This document shows, piece after piece, positions 1 to 10,390 of a DNA stretch of 64,000 nucleotides. The DNA is taken from the NCBI RefSeq assembly GCF_028372415.1, contig NC_092878.1:4367501-4431500 (forward strand), given 5' to 3'. Below the pieces are notes generated by a model. The model did not search any database, was not told the DNA's origin, and saw only the letters and a list, made by a program, of their open reading frames with translations. Position 1 is the first letter of the stretch. Each line of letters begins with the position of its first letter. Both the position numbers and the translations under genes were made by a program. This DNA is from Notamacropus eugenii. Its lineage: Eukaryota > Chordata > Mammalia > Diprotodontia > Macropodidae.

Positions 1-119
1 ACCTCATTCGCTACCACATGGAGAATAGTTTGCCGATCATCTCTTCTGGAAGTGAAGTAAGCCTTAGACAGCCTGTAAGAAAAGAAAATCCAAAAGGTCA
101 CTTCCAGCCCTACAAATGA
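1..119 (+). CDS. SHC4: SHC4 (ShcD), last coding exon, C-terminal end of the SH2 domain (5' partial)
   Basis: SHC4 is a Shc-family adaptor (PTB-CH1-SH2) that binds phosphotyrosines on activated receptor tyrosine kinases at the plasma membrane and passes the signal to Grb2/Ras. The frame that starts with codons at position 3 reads [20 protein letters not shown] and then [18 protein letters not shown], with TGA at 117-119. HxxNxLPIISxGSEx(S/C)LxQPV is the hallmark end of a Shc SH2 domain. The ending LIRYH and SEVSL fits SHC4 better than SHC1, whose ending I recall as SELCLQQPV. Only the last 38 residues lie in the window; the rest is to the left. In human SHC4 also lies just upstream of CEP152 on the same strand, which supports the call. 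Paralogue assignment is from memory of the family, not from a search. Confidence 0.9.
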   Translation, partial: LIRYHMENSLPIISSGSEVSLRQPVRKENPKGHFQPYK

Positions 120-1269
120 CATCGTTGGAACTCCATGACCCTGAAATGCAAAGGAATGTCAACCTGTGATAGGAGAATGGATTAGAGAATCTCAAACTTT
201 GTTTCTAAATAGAAGAGAGACCTGTCAACCACACCTTCCAAAAGCCAGGTATCCTTCTTTGAAGCATAAAGCTTAACCTTCAGAAAATGAAAAATAAATC
301 AGAAGGAGAGAAGACAATTTGCCCGTATGGGAAAGGAAATTAAAGCATGCACAGATGTCACTTTCAAGGTCACACTGCATGGATAACAAGCTGAAAGCAC
401 AGTTAAACCACCACGTGCAAAAGATAACTTGAATGCACTGCTAAGACAGATGTATGTGCCTTTTGACTCGAGATAATTGGGACATCTTCATTTGATGGAG
501 AGGTTTTCGGTGTTTTTGCGTTCTAGTCATGTACAAAACCATTTGCCAAAACAAAACATTTTGTCTCGCTAAGAAAACAAGAATGCCGTTTACTTAACAG
601 TTACTGACTTTAATTTCGTTTTTGCTTTAGCAGCACTTTAAAAAGCAACACTTAAAGTTAGTTAGATCCTTCACACCGGTCTGGCCCACGAAAGCGAGTG
701 AAGGGATCAGTCTTTCCCATTAGTTACTGGTTAAGGCAGCACCATGCTCTGCAGAATCAGTGCTTCCAGATCTTTGCTGTGCAGTCATATTGTAGAATCA
801 AATGGTGGGAAACTGGACAGACCTAATCTGTCCAGCTTGTCAGATTTAAGCAGATTCCCCAAAATGTTGCCTAGCTAATTCTACAAAATCAGGAATAGTT
901 TTTGGAGGAGGCAGCCTCTCTCTTCATATCTATAGCATGGGTTTACAAGATGACAAACAAATGGTTTTTTGTAAGACGCACACCAGTCTGAATGGATGTG
1001 GAAGTCAGCATCTCAACATCTGTTTCTACTCTTTTGGGGGAAACGTTTGCTTCCAGCTTTGTTTCAGGACATTTATTTGAAGTGTAAGGCAGAGCATGGA
1101 GTGGGGAGGAGCCCAGTGATTGGCTTTCAGTGAGCCTTGCATTGTTATCGTTGGGGTTTTTTGGTCTGGACCTATTATTTTATTGGCATAGGGAACTCCT
1201 AATATGGAAACTCCCTCAACCAATGCAGACAAATAACTCATCTGTCGCTTACAGTTTTTGAGAGTTGTC

Positions 1270-1395
1270 TGGCACACTGAGCAGTTAAGTGATTTGCTCA
1301 TGGTCACAGAGCTAGTATGTGCCAGGTTAGGGTTGGAACCAAAGTATTCCTAAATCCAGGGTTGGCCCTCCATCCCCTATGCCCCACTGACTCTA
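1270..1395 (-). repeat. MIR-like SINE relic
   Basis: The order 'agttaagtgatttgctcatg', then 'gtcacagagctagta', then a 'ggaacc' block is the reverse complement of the conserved MIR/CORE-SINE body. The copy is diverged and its ends are approximate. Confidence 0.65.
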
Positions 1396-1509
1396 TGCGG
1401 TGAATCACATTATCCACCTTTTCCAGTTCTGAATAGACAAACAACAGAGAAGGTAAAAAATGTTTAAAACCAAATACTTGGAAAAGGTTGACCCTTCCAT
1501 AGGCTATAG

Positions 1510-1700
1510 TGGAAAGCTCACTGACCTGAGAAGCAAGAAATCTGAATGGCAGTCCCAGCTCTGCCTCTGAATAACACTGTGCACATAGGCAAATCTCTGA
1601 TCCCCTCTGTACCTTAGTTTACCAGTTTTTAAAATGAGGGATTGGGGATTGGACTAGAGGGGTTCTAAAGTCCCTTCCAGCTCTAAAAGTCTGTGCATAA
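1510..1700 (+). repeat. CORE-SINE/MIR-family relic
   Basis: The stretch reads in order: a gain-of-weight head (tggaaagctcactgacctgag), a degraded 'cctcagttt' core (ccttagttt), 'aaaatgaggga', then 'ggttctaaagtcccttcc' and 'agctctaaa'. This order recurs many times in the window and is typical of MIR-type SINEs of marsupials. Confidence 0.65.
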
Positions 1701-2649
1701 GCATTTTTTAAAAATGAATTGGATCAGAGTTGACAACAATAATTCAGGCTATAAATACTTCCCCCCCTCCTTAATCCCCAGTGTTTGCCCTCATACAGTG
1801 AAAGAGAGAATTGAGACAATCTTTCAGAAAATTTAAGCCAAAACCACTTTTGCTTGAAGAATAAAGATAATCATGAGGTTATCTTTTCTGAATTATCAGA
1901 TGATTATCTAAGTTCTCTACTCTAGTTTTCAGATTTGTAATTCCATAAAAAATTGTTTTACCCTGAGTTACCTGGATAGCTGCCTTAACCTCACTGCATT
2001 TGGGCTGTGTAGATGCAGCTTTGTAATTGTGAAATATTTATTTACTACGGTTTAAACAAAATACTAAGATTAAATTAAAAAGTAAATGAGGAATCTTTTT
2101 TTTTGCATAGACATATTCAGAGATGAAGCATGTTAGTTTCTACATTTTTTTTTTATGTCCTATATATAATTTTACTACAACTGCCAATGAATCTTTGGGT
2201 ATGCTTATTTTTTTTTACAAGTAGGTAATATTTTAAATTCAATTTTGCATATGATCAATTCTTGATTATCTGTGCCAATGAAGGGGAGTGTGGGTATAGA
2301 TAATGGGAAACCATGAATAATCCAGCTACTTTGAGCAAGACTGCCTCAAATTTCCTGGTTAAGGGGAATGGGGCATTGTACGTTGGGCAGCAGAGAACAG
2401 CTCCCAATAGAAAGAGATGTAGATAACCTGTAATTGACTGTAATGTGACTCAAACTGGTAGACTAGCTGAAAGAGCAAGTAATACATTTGAAAAAAATTC
2501 ACATTAAAAAAGATTTGGTTGCATGCTGTACATTTTAATCTATATTTCCTTCCTCTCTTCTTTGCCTTGAACTGGCTTATGAACACATGTAAATGACTTT
2601 TTAAAAAAAGAAACAAATAAATATTAGTATTGCTTTGTGACAATACACA

Positions 2650-2990
2650 CTTGTAGACCTGACATTTCTGCTTCAAGGGACTGATAATGGGGGTGCTTAA
2701 TCTGAGGCTCTCAGAGATACACTTAAACCAATGGATCTGTGAATAGACTTGGCAGGGGTGGGGGTAGGGGAGAGGTCTTTGAACTTAGATAGGAAAAAAA
2801 TTATCTTTATTTTCACTAACCTCTAATGTGAGCATTTCCTTTAATTATGAATTTTTTAAAAAACTCACAAAAAGTCTTCACCCAACTTCCCAATTTTGAG
2901 TTCATGACACACAGAGAGGTGAAGAGCGCTTTCTCTAGAGACATCAACTTCTACAAAAGTCCTTCTGCTTCTCTGATGCCTTATTGTGCT
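2650..2990. other. Intergenic stretch with no recognised feature
   Basis: It holds a short G-rich run near 2755-2780 and otherwise AT-rich DNA. I see no exon, repeat family or RNA gene here. Confidence 0.4.
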
Positions 2991-3100
2991 GTGAAAGTGA
3001 TTCTAGGTTCTTGAGGACCAAATGAGAAGATAATTGTAAAGCGCTTAGCACAGTGCCTGGAACACAGTAAGTGCTGTATAAATGTTAGCTATTATTGAAG
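2990..3100 (+). repeat. MIR SINE, 3' end
   Basis: The blocks 'gtaaagcgcttagcacagtg', 'cctggaacacagtaagtgct' and 'ataaatgttagctattatt' are the well-known 3' end of MIR, here in the + orientation. Confidence 0.8.
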
Positions 3101-3167
3101 GCTCTAGCAACAGAGTACATGCTCTGACAGGGCCCAGAAAACCAGATGGTGTCTGTTCTCTAACAAC

Positions 3168-3564
3168 TACCATATTTTGTTTCTAATTCTATGCCATTTC
3201 TAGGCCATTTTTTTTTTTTTTGCAAAAAAGTGGGATGCGACCATTATGTGAAGTTTTTTCTAAAAAAAAAATGTGCGTTATTACTTAATCATTTATTACT
3301 AAGCTGTCTTTGGTGCAACATTAGGATGCATGGAATACTTGTGAATATACATTAAAATTGAATACTGACAATGCATGAGAATTCTAGGCTCGTGGCTTGC
3401 AATGTGCAAGAGATAAATGAGTATCCATATGCCACTGGTGAATATGTTATTGCTCTGTATACCTTTTAAAAGTATATGATGGAAGGTTATAAATCAGTTT
3501 TTGGATTGAAAAAACAGGGTGCAACGATTATGTATTTGTGATGACTATGCAGTGAAATATGGTA
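3168..3564. mobile_element. Short non-autonomous DNA transposon with terminal inverted repeats, TA-flanked
   Basis: The left end reads TA-CCATATTTTGT and the right end reads AAATATGG-TA, so about 8 bp of the termini are inverted and each is flanked by the dinucleotide TA. The body is about 390 bp and has no ORF. A TA target duplication is typical of Tc1/mariner/pogo-type transposons. The family is not identified; the inner blocks 'gatgcgaccattatg' and 'gtgcaacgattatg' look like inverted or internally repeated sub-terminal sequence. Confidence 0.5.
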
Positions 3565-3814
3565 TCCTACCTAAGTAGGTAAGAGACATCAGAATGTTAT
3601 TCACCAGATAAGACATTTTTTTGCCTCTGGAGGGAAGCCCCCAAATGTACAGGAATTCCAAATGGCACTTACTCCTCTGTGTGTCCCATTTGGCTTCTGA
3701 GGAAGACATGGTAAAATTGGATTGGGAAGAGGACAGTGGGTGACATGGTTCTTAGACTGCCTACAGTTGTCGTTTTAATTGTTGGTACCTGGAGTGCATA
3801 ACAGACAACCAATG

Positions 3815-3985
3815 AGTTGACACATGGTTGAAGGAGTGATTTGCCATTTCCTTCTCCATCTCATTTTACAGATGAAGAAACTGAGGCAAGGGTCACACAG
3901 CTAGGAAGTGTCTGAGGCCAGATTTGAACTCAGGAGGGTGACTCTTCCTGACTCCAGGCCTGGCACTCTATTTCTACCTCGACAC
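3815..3985 (-). repeat. MAR1-type/tRNA-derived SINE, antisense
   Basis: The stretch reads 'gccatttccttctccatctc', then 'attttacagatgaagaaactg', then 'gtcacacagctag', and ends with a 'ttgaactcagg' block. This is the reverse complement of the abundant marsupial tRNA-derived SINE whose + copies lie at 9350 and 38903. Confidence 0.75.
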
Positions 3986-5095
3986 ATATCTCTTTCTCAA
4001 ATATGTTTAAAATCTCTTAGGAATCATTATTTGCTGCTGCCCCAGACATACTCATACATTGAACTCACACATAGGCCTTAAGCTTTAATAGAGAAGCTTC
4101 TACACTGAATAAATGTTATTTGTCTAACCTTCCCTTCTTCAACCCAAATATCATTATTTTCACCCCTCCCCCAAATCCATGTTCCTCATCCACTCCTATA
4201 GGCAAGTATCTCTTTCTCTTTGCCCTTCTATCTAGGATTCTTCCTCCTAGTCTATCCCACCTGCCACTTCCACACCTTCTTCATTTTCTATTTTCCTCTA
4301 CCATTTACTCTTTGAGGGTCACCATGGCAGCCACCAGAATTTTGAGGGTTCCAGGAATAGTTTCCAGATTTCTCCAGTGCTTTCAGATTCAAGGACACTA
4401 CCTAGTTCTCCTAGGAACTATCCTTGACCCCCTGCAATATCCCATTGCTCTATTGTTACTGATTCCACTATTGATAGGCTAGGAGTTGTACTCTGGGCTC
4501 AGAATCAGAAACATGGGGTTCAAGCCTCTGTTCTGCGAATCACTCCCTCAGACAATTCCATTGGGAAGGATTAACAATGGGCATTGATTTGGTAATGCTC
4601 CCCAGGCCATCGGTAAATAAGAAAACCTCTCTTAGACTAGCTTTGGGAAGAGCAGATCTCGCAAGAACGTGGGCAATGGAACTTAGAGGAAGAATACCTT
4701 TGTGAAGCTAACTTCTGCCCAGAGACAAAGGAAGGCATATTAGTAACCTAATAATGTTAAGCAAAGATAGAGGCAAGACGACTGAAGGAGATGCTGGGGC
4801 GACATTTGAGGAGGAGCCATCTATACCTATATCTCAAAATGTTGTGGGGATGTGAAGATAAGAATGTGGTTTAATGAATATGATGTCCTGTATTTAGATC
4901 CTAAGTCAGAAAGCAGCCATGCTAGTAGCCCTGTGAGCTGGCTCCCATAGTTGCTTGCCAGAACAATGTACAGGTGCAAGTGGGGCCCCACCTTTCCCTG
5001 TCTCTCTGTGGGATATTTGCAGGTGTGCACTGGTAAATATTTAGCAGAGTGCCAAAATATCTAATATCAAGAACCACTCCTCCATTAGACAAGTG
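3986..5095. other. Intergenic stretch, no recognised gene
   Basis: It contains an open frame of 120 codons at 4120-4482 (+) that is rich in Leu, Pro and Phe and starts in a pyrimidine-rich tract. Its composition and lack of any known motif suggest chance. Nothing else is recognised in this 1.1 kb. Confidence 0.4.
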
Positions 5096-5099
5096 ATCA

Positions 5100-5372
5100 G
5101 CAGTTTGTCTGGGTCTGTGTTTATCCTTCGTTTTTGAAAGAAGACCATGACATCACAGAAATGATGACATGACTTGTACTTAACTTTGTTTTGAGTGAGG
5201 GAGGGCTGTGCAAGGTCATCAACCTCACTTTCTCCTCCTGAGCCATCTGGGTCTTGGGACTAGATATTCATCAATTCACCAAGATGACTGGAGATGGCCC
5301 AAGATACAATGGGACACCTTGGCCTTTTCAGGCTGGCCTTTTCAGGTACTCATTTAGAGGGAGGTAACACCC
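5100..5372. repeat. Interspersed repeat of a type common in marsupial genomes (family not named)
   Basis: The blocks 'gaagaccatgacatcacaga', 'gagggagggctgtgcaaggt' and 'gactggagatggcccaagat' form a sequence I recognise as recurrent in marsupial DNA, but I cannot name the family with certainty. Confidence 0.45.
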
Positions 5373-5645
5373 ATATAGGGACGTAAATAGTTTGCCCATA
5401 TTAAATAACAAGTTTTCTTTTTCTTTTCTCTCCCTATTTATCTTTTCATGCCTCTCTTGGGTCTTGTATTTGAAAAAGAAATTTTCTAATGAGCTCTGAT
5501 CTTTTCATAAGGAGGGTCTGGAAATCCCTTATTTCATTGAATGTCTATCTCCTTGCCTGAAAGATTATGCTCAATTTTTCTTGGTAATTGATCTTAGCTT
5601 GTAGTCCAACCTCCTTTGCTTTATGCAATATTTAATCCAATCGAT
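5373..5645 (-). mobile_element. L1/HAL1-family fragment, ORF1 3' end and downstream, antisense
   Basis: This fragment parallels 54,950-55,210 block by block: 'agggacgtaaatagtttgcc', 'tgcctctcttgggtcttgta', 'gagctctgatcttttcat' and 'gaaatcccttatttcattga'. Read on the minus strand it is the end of L1 ORF1 followed by the post-ORF1 spacer. Confidence 0.7.
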
Positions 5646-5679
5646 CAGGGGACGTGAACAGTTTTCAAAGAAGTTCAAA

Positions 5680-5800
5680 CTATAAATGTAGAAATCCAAA
5701 ACTTCTGATGATTAGTATCTGTATGACCTTGGACAAGTAGCTTCACTTCTTTGGTTCTCTGCCTCTCTGTAGATGACCTTATCTCCTTTTCTGCTCCTTC
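5680..5800 (+). repeat. MIR-like SINE relic
   Basis: A 'tgaccttggacaagtagctt' core with the following 'cttcacttctttggttctc' matches the conserved SINE body; the copy is short and diverged. Confidence 0.5.
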
Positions 5801-5924
5801 TTTTTCTATTTTTCTGATCTCATTGACATGAAATCAATAAAACTGTTATTTCCCATGTTGATCATAGCATCATTTGAGTCTGCCACATTTTGTGACTTGT
5901 TTCTGACATTATTTTTGATATATT

Positions 5925-6055
5925 CCAACATATATTTTTACATTCTGACATTATATATGCTATCTATTTTTATTCCTATATCTATATTTATCTGTTCTGA
6001 TATATTTCACACATATTTATGTATTCTGATATATACATTTTATATTTTGATGTAG
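5925..6055. repeat. AT-rich imperfect tandem repeat
   Basis: Units resembling 'attctgatatatac/attctgacattatat' recur several times through this stretch. Confidence 0.5.
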
Positions 6056-6119
6056 ATGAACATGACATGCTCTTAATCATTTAAAGAAAGTGAAATATAA
6101 AGTTCTAAATAGTCTTTGA

Positions 6120-6655
6120 TTAAGTTACAGAATCATACTATTTTAAGTTGGGAGGTACCTTTGAGAATCTCTACTAAAGCAGACTTAACAAGTGGGCATA
6201 AGGCCTTTCTTGAGTAACTCCACTGAGGAGGGACCCACCCCTTCCCAGGGCAGCCCATTCCACTTTTAGAAAGCTTTAATTGTTAGTACTTTCTTCCCCT
6301 GATATCAAATCTAAATTTTCCTCTTTATAATTTCTGCTTATTACTTCTGATTCTTCTTTCAGGTGCCAAAGAGAAGAAGTTTAATCCTCTTGAAAGCCTT
6401 TTAAGTACTTGAAAGCATAGCTATCATGCCCCTCCCTACCAGTCTTCTTTTCTCCAGGCTAAACATCCCCAGTTTGTTAAACAAATTCTTCTGTGACATG
6501 GACTCCATGCCCTTCACCCACTCAGTTGCCTTCCTCAGGACATCTCCAGCTTTTCAACATCTCTCTTAAATTATGGTAACTAAACCTAATATTCCAGGTG
6601 TGGTCTGATTGGGGCAAAGTATAGAGGAACTGTCATCTTTTTTCTGACTTCTGTT
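6120..6655 (-). mobile_element. CR1-clade LINE (L3-like) relic, antisense 3' part
   Basis: The order 'gggcagcccattccactttt', 'gaaagccttttaagtacttg', 'ctccaggctaaacatcccca', 'gacatggactccatgccctt' and 'ttccaggtgtggtctgattg' is the reverse complement of the conserved 3' part of L3/CR1 LINEs of amniotes. Related copies lie at 17,540, 27,590 (sense) and around 60,500-63,870. Confidence 0.75.
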
Positions 6656-6679
6656 AAAATTCTCAACTTTGAAATTTAT

Positions 6680-6975
6680 TAGGCCTCATCAGACTGGATG
6701 AAATAAGAAGCTACTGAAGGTTCTTAGCTTCTTGGGCAGGGGTATGCTACAGTGAGATCTGTGCTTTAGGAAAACGATTTTGATAGTTGTGTGAAAGAAT
6801 GATTGGGGAGGGGAGAAATGAAAAGCTGGGAGACAAGGTAGGAAGCTGTTACAAACCTTCATTCCAGAAGGTTTTGAGACTCAGTGGCAGTCTAAACAGA
6901 GAGTAGGCAAAAGGTTGTGAGGGTAGAATCAAGAAGGTTTGGCAACCGATCAGAACCTTGGACAAGTCATGGCAC
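6680..6975 (+). repeat. Ancient mammalian interspersed repeat (family not named)
   Basis: The features 'agctactgaagg', 'gggcaggggtatg', 'ctgggagacaaggtaggaag' and 'gtgagggtagaatcaagaag' resemble a purine-rich repeat that I also see at 8290-8390 and 57,880-58,610. I know it from mammalian genomes but cannot name it reliably. Confidence 0.4.
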
Positions 6976-6979
6976 ATCC

Positions 6980-7285
6980 TAAGGCTGCACAGTTCCTAGC
7001 CTAGAATAAGGGGAGCTAGACAAGAAAAATATTGAAGATTCCTTTAAGGTCTAACATTCTACTAATCTAGCACTTCTCAGGAATATATTCTTCCAGTGGG
7101 TAAGACTAACCAAACCTGAGGATCTCTGTCGTTGTTTGGCATTACATTTCCACTGAAATGTAAATGAGGTACATGAAATGTTTTTAAGATTTGTTTTTAA
7201 ATTAAATTTTAATTATGTTATACTGGCTTCCATTCCATCCAGTGTATGGGAGTCACCTTTCCTCTTCTCCAGAATATGTATAGGT
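6980..7285. other. Intergenic stretch with no recognised feature
   Basis: I see only a possible short MIR fragment near 6980-7060 and no coding signal. Confidence 0.35.
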
Positions 7286-7289
7286 ACAA

Positions 7290-7475
7290 GAATTCATACC
7301 TGTGTATATATGTATATAAATATGTGTGTGTGTATATATATGTATATATGTATGTATGAGTATGGAAATGTGTATATAGGTACATATCCGTACACACATG
7401 TGTGTATATAACACATATCTGTCAATATAAATATATATATATGGATATATGTATGTGTGTGCATATGTGCATATG
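7290..7475. repeat. TATG/TG-type microsatellite
   Basis: Imperfect runs of tgta, tatg, tgtg and atat fill this stretch. The 77-codon ORF over it is a product of the repeat. Confidence 0.85.
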
Positions 7476-7479
7476 AAAG

Positions 7480-7870
7480 GATGATGTGGGTGAACAGATG
7501 GCAGACAGGTGGACAGTCAGTTATAGGAGTTAGGGGGAGTGTCCTGATTGGTATACCTCAGAAACTTTGTACCAGCAGGAAATAATAACCGAGCAAATCA
7601 AAACTAATCTCTTTGGCTTTATGTTCCATGTGCTTCATCAGTTTTCTTCTCTCCTCCTTAGATTTAAGTCTTTTGACTTCCCTAAAAGATTCTCTACTCC
7701 AAACAAGTTAATATGCTAACTGCTTATTTTCCTTTGAGTATCATTTGCTTATTTTCTATCTCTGTGCTTTTATATTTGTCGTTGGCAAAATCCCCAGGAA
7801 ACCCTTCTCATTTCTCCAGCTTTTGAGGTCCTCCACATTCTGGCTGCAACCTAGCTCTCAAACTATATCG
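7480..7870. other. Intergenic stretch with no recognised feature
   Basis: No exon, RNA gene or clear repeat is visible. A pyrimidine-rich portion near 7790-7870 may belong to an L2-type LINE, but the match is too weak to call. Confidence 0.35.
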
Positions 7871-7879
7871 TCTTCTACA

Positions 7880-7945
7880 GGGGTGCCTCAAAAGTCTTAA
7901 TGCAATTTTAAGCTTTAATAACTTAAAATTGTACTAAGACATTTT
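7880..7945. mobile_element. Mariner-type MITE or hairpin fragment
   Basis: Arms at 7891-7912 (aaagtcttaatgcaatttta...) and 7922-7944 are near-perfect inverted copies separated by about 9 bases, preceded by 'ggggtgcctca'. The arms resemble mariner-like terminal sequence that reads 'aaaagtcttagtgcaatttt'. This suggests two termini joined after internal deletion. Confidence 0.5.
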
Positions 7946-7969
7946 TTGTGTGTGGTTGTAGTTGTGTGT

Positions 7970-8055
7970 AGTTGGGGGTACAAAAACAAAACAAAAAGAT
8001 AAGTCCTTACCCTGACATTCTATCAAGAAATACAATCTTTACATGGAGAACAAAA
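7970..8055 (+). repeat. Interspersed repeat fragment
   Basis: The stretch 'gggggtacaaaaacaaaaca' followed by 'taccctgacattctatcaag' resembles the 'gggatacaaa ... ccctcaaggagctcacattcta' segment that is common in marsupials. Similar pieces lie at 8395-8560 and 48,750-48,860. Confidence 0.4.
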
Positions 8056-8265
8056 TAGAATTCTCTTATATTAAATTTCTCATATATAATATATAACATT
8101 ATATATTACACATAAAATAATTTAAAGCAATATAATTTAATTATATATGAATATATAATTATATATGAATGTACTATAACATTATATAAAATTCTGTTTT
8201 ATATTATACATTGTCATCTATAATATTTGCTTATATATAATTTCTTATAATAAATATTGAGAACA
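8056..8265. repeat. AT-rich low-complexity tract
   Basis: Long runs of tata/atat/aatt with almost no G or C. Confidence 0.85.
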
Positions 8266-8394
8266 CTGACAACCAAGAGTATGAGGAAAGGCTTCCGGTT
8301 GGTGGCACATGAGCTAGCATTTAAGGAAGGTGAGAATTGTAAGAGATAGAGGTGAGAAAGGAATGCATTCCAGGTATGTACAATTTGGTAGATA

Positions 8395-8560
8395 ATTCAA
8401 TTCAATTCAAAATATATTATGTGAGTGAAAAAATATTTATTTAGAACATACTATGTATAAAGCATATAGAATATAAATAGAAAATTAAAACGGTTCCTGC
8501 TTTCAAAGACTTCGTATTATAATAGAAGGAGATAACACATACGTGAGACTTGAGCAGAGG
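8395..8560 (+). repeat. Interspersed repeat fragment
   Basis: It reads 'ttcaattcaattcaa', 'gaacatactatgtataaagc', 'cctgctttcaaagacttc' and 'agaaggagataacacata', in the order of the repeat also seen at 48,750. Just before it, 8290-8390 resembles the purine-rich repeat at 57,880. Confidence 0.5.
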
Positions 8561-8639
8561 GTGGATGGAAAGGCGAAGAGTTACTTAGGGTACAGTGGCT
8601 AGACATGCAGAAATTCATCTTTTGCTTCATTTCCATTAA

Positions 8640-9140
8640 TAAAATCATTTCAACTTCTGCAGTTCTTGGGACCTGGGGGCTTATGTGTCCAATGGTGACA
8701 GTTGGTCAGCAGTTGATATAAGTAGTGGTGGGCATGGTGGGCCCCCTCTCCACGTGAGTTGCTCCCCCTAATGCTGACTTAGGGGTTGGGCTGGCAACAG
8801 GGTCGCTGGTTTGGGGAGCTCTCCTATTTCCTGGGATATTGAGCCCAGGGCTGTGAACTGTATTCAGCATAGCGGTGGTTGCGGTGGTTGATGTGGCATG
8901 GTTTGAGCCATCTAGCACATCCCTCCTCTTGTCTCTCCCTCAGGACATCTTGCTGTGTCAGGCTGACTTGCCAGCCTCAGTGGCGGCAGTTGGTGTTAAT
9001 GGTAGCATGGATGTTGTCAGTGATGATAGGGCCCTTCCCCTACAGGAGTTCCTGCCCTGGATGATTGCTGTGGAGTCAAACTAGAAGCAGAGCTGGGCGC
9101 CTGGGGAGCACCGCTATTTCCAGGGCTTTTTGCCACACTT
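8640..9140. other. GC-enriched block of unknown origin
   Basis: This half kilobase is clearly richer in G and C than its flanks and holds open frames of 60-70 codons on both strands. I do not recognise any of them. A processed pseudogene on the minus strand, an old LTR or a conserved element are all possible. No promoter or splice signals stand out. Confidence 0.35.
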
Positions 9141-9349
9141 GCCCATCAGTGCTTACCTACCATGTGCAAGTCAATACCTGTGCTAGGCATTGAAAAGGCA
9201 CACAGGCAGGAAATGGAATGATGAGTTTGGGGTACAGCAAGTAGGCAAATTTGGCTGAAACACAGGATGAATGAGGGGGAGTAAGGTGCAATTATTATGG
9301 AAAGATAGGATGGACCAGTATGTAAAGATGCCATCGTGTTTGTTGTGGG

Positions 9350-9575
9350 GCTGCTAAGTGGCACAGTAGATAGAGTGCTGGGCCTAGAGACCAAATCTGA
9401 CCTCAAATATTACTAGCTGTGTGACCCTGGGCAAGTCACTTAACTCTATTTGCACCATTTACCTCATCTGGAAAATGAGCTGAAGAAAGAAATGGCAAAT
9501 CATTCCAATATATTTGCCAAAAAAAACCCCAAATGGGATCACAAAGAGTTGGACATGACTGAAAATGACTATTAA
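9350..9575 (+). repeat. MAR1-type tRNA-derived SINE
   Basis: A nearly complete copy: 'gtggcacagtagatagagtg' head, 'tgtgaccctgggcaagtcac' body, 'gaaatggcaaatcattcca' and 'tcacaaagagttggacatga' tail. It ends in an A-rich stretch. Confidence 0.85.
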
Positions 9576-9649
9576 AAATAGGTATTTATTGTCCAATTCA
9601 TTTGCTTGGTTCGTAGCAAGAATGGCAATATATTAGATCTGCCTCTTGC

Positions 9650-9765
9650 CTTTCTAACTAGATTGTAATCCCCTCTAGACTGAGAACTGTGGCTCCTATT
9701 TCTTTTTATTTCCAGAGATCAGCTCAGCCTAACACAGTGCCACATGCTTAGCAAAAGTGATCTCA
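9650..9765 (+). mobile_element. L2 LINE, 3' end fragment
   Basis: 'agattgtaatcccctctaga', 'ctgagaactgtggctcctat' and 'aacacagtgccacatgctta' follow the order of the L2 3' end (attagactgtgagctcc ... cacagtgcctggcacatag). Confidence 0.6.
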
Positions 9766-9989
9766 ACAGCATGGAGGATGTTATGTGCCGCCCAAGGGAA
9801 GAGAGAAACTTTACCACTACTCAAGTCTCCCAGATATTTCTATTGGTGGATTACTTTGTGCCAGTTTCTTTGAGTCCTTGAACACTGCAATGTCTTCTGA
9901 GATCTATATTACTCAGAAGAGTTTAGCCTAGCTATCCTCACAGGAAAAAAAGTTGAAAAATATCTATCATCCAGACTGACATGCAGTTG

Positions 9990-10390
9990 GTGGGCCATTG
10001 TAATGTTAAGAGAATTTGAAGATCTTCCTTGCCCCTTAATAGGCTCATGTAACCTGCTTTGAGCTTTGGCCCAGCCCACAGCTTGAGTCACTTGGAGCCC
10101 ATGGTGAGAGAGGCTTGCTGAAGGGGTGGAGCAAGAAGAGAGGGTGAGGTGGAGTTGAGAGAGAGGCAGCAACAGAGCAGAGCAGAGCAGCTAGCCTGGG
10201 AAAGAGGGGGTATTTTGCCTAAGGGAGCTTGTTTGTGGGGAGTCCTGACAGAGGGAAGGCTTGGGGATGATCATCCTCCCTTTACTGGTATCGTGTACAA
10301 ACTTCCTTGTTACCATGGTGGAATTGGCCTTCTGGTATCTGAATAAATATTTTGGTTTTGTCTTTGAGAAAGAGAGTTTATATTTTGCAA
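9990..10390 (+). mobile_element. Possible solo LTR of an old retroviral element
   Basis: A G-rich, purine-rich stretch is followed by a poly(A) signal AATAAA at 10,344-10,349 and a short T/G-rich segment, the layout of a gammaretrovirus-like LTR. No second copy and no clear target duplication were found in the window, so the call rests on composition and layout only. Confidence 0.3.

Larger units (their letters stand above)
120..2650 (+). other. SHC4: SHC4 3' untranslated region, end uncertain
   Basis: This stretch follows the SHC4 stop codon and holds no convincing coding sequence. Possible poly(A) signals AATAAA lie at 293-298, 1860-1865 and 2616-2621. The last is followed by a T/G-rich stretch, so it is a reasonable distal end, but the true cleavage site cannot be fixed from sequence. 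MIR-type SINE relics lie inside it. The right end given here is an estimate. Confidence 0.5.

Noticed and set aside
4120-4482. 120-codon ORF upstream of CEP152 as a gene
   Set aside because: It begins in a pyrimidine-rich tract, is Leu/Pro/Phe-rich and has no motif, splice context or promoter.
9350-9575. tRNA gene
   Set aside because: The A- and B-box-like pieces belong to a tRNA-derived SINE; no cloverleaf with a proper anticodon arm is present. The same holds for the other SINE heads.
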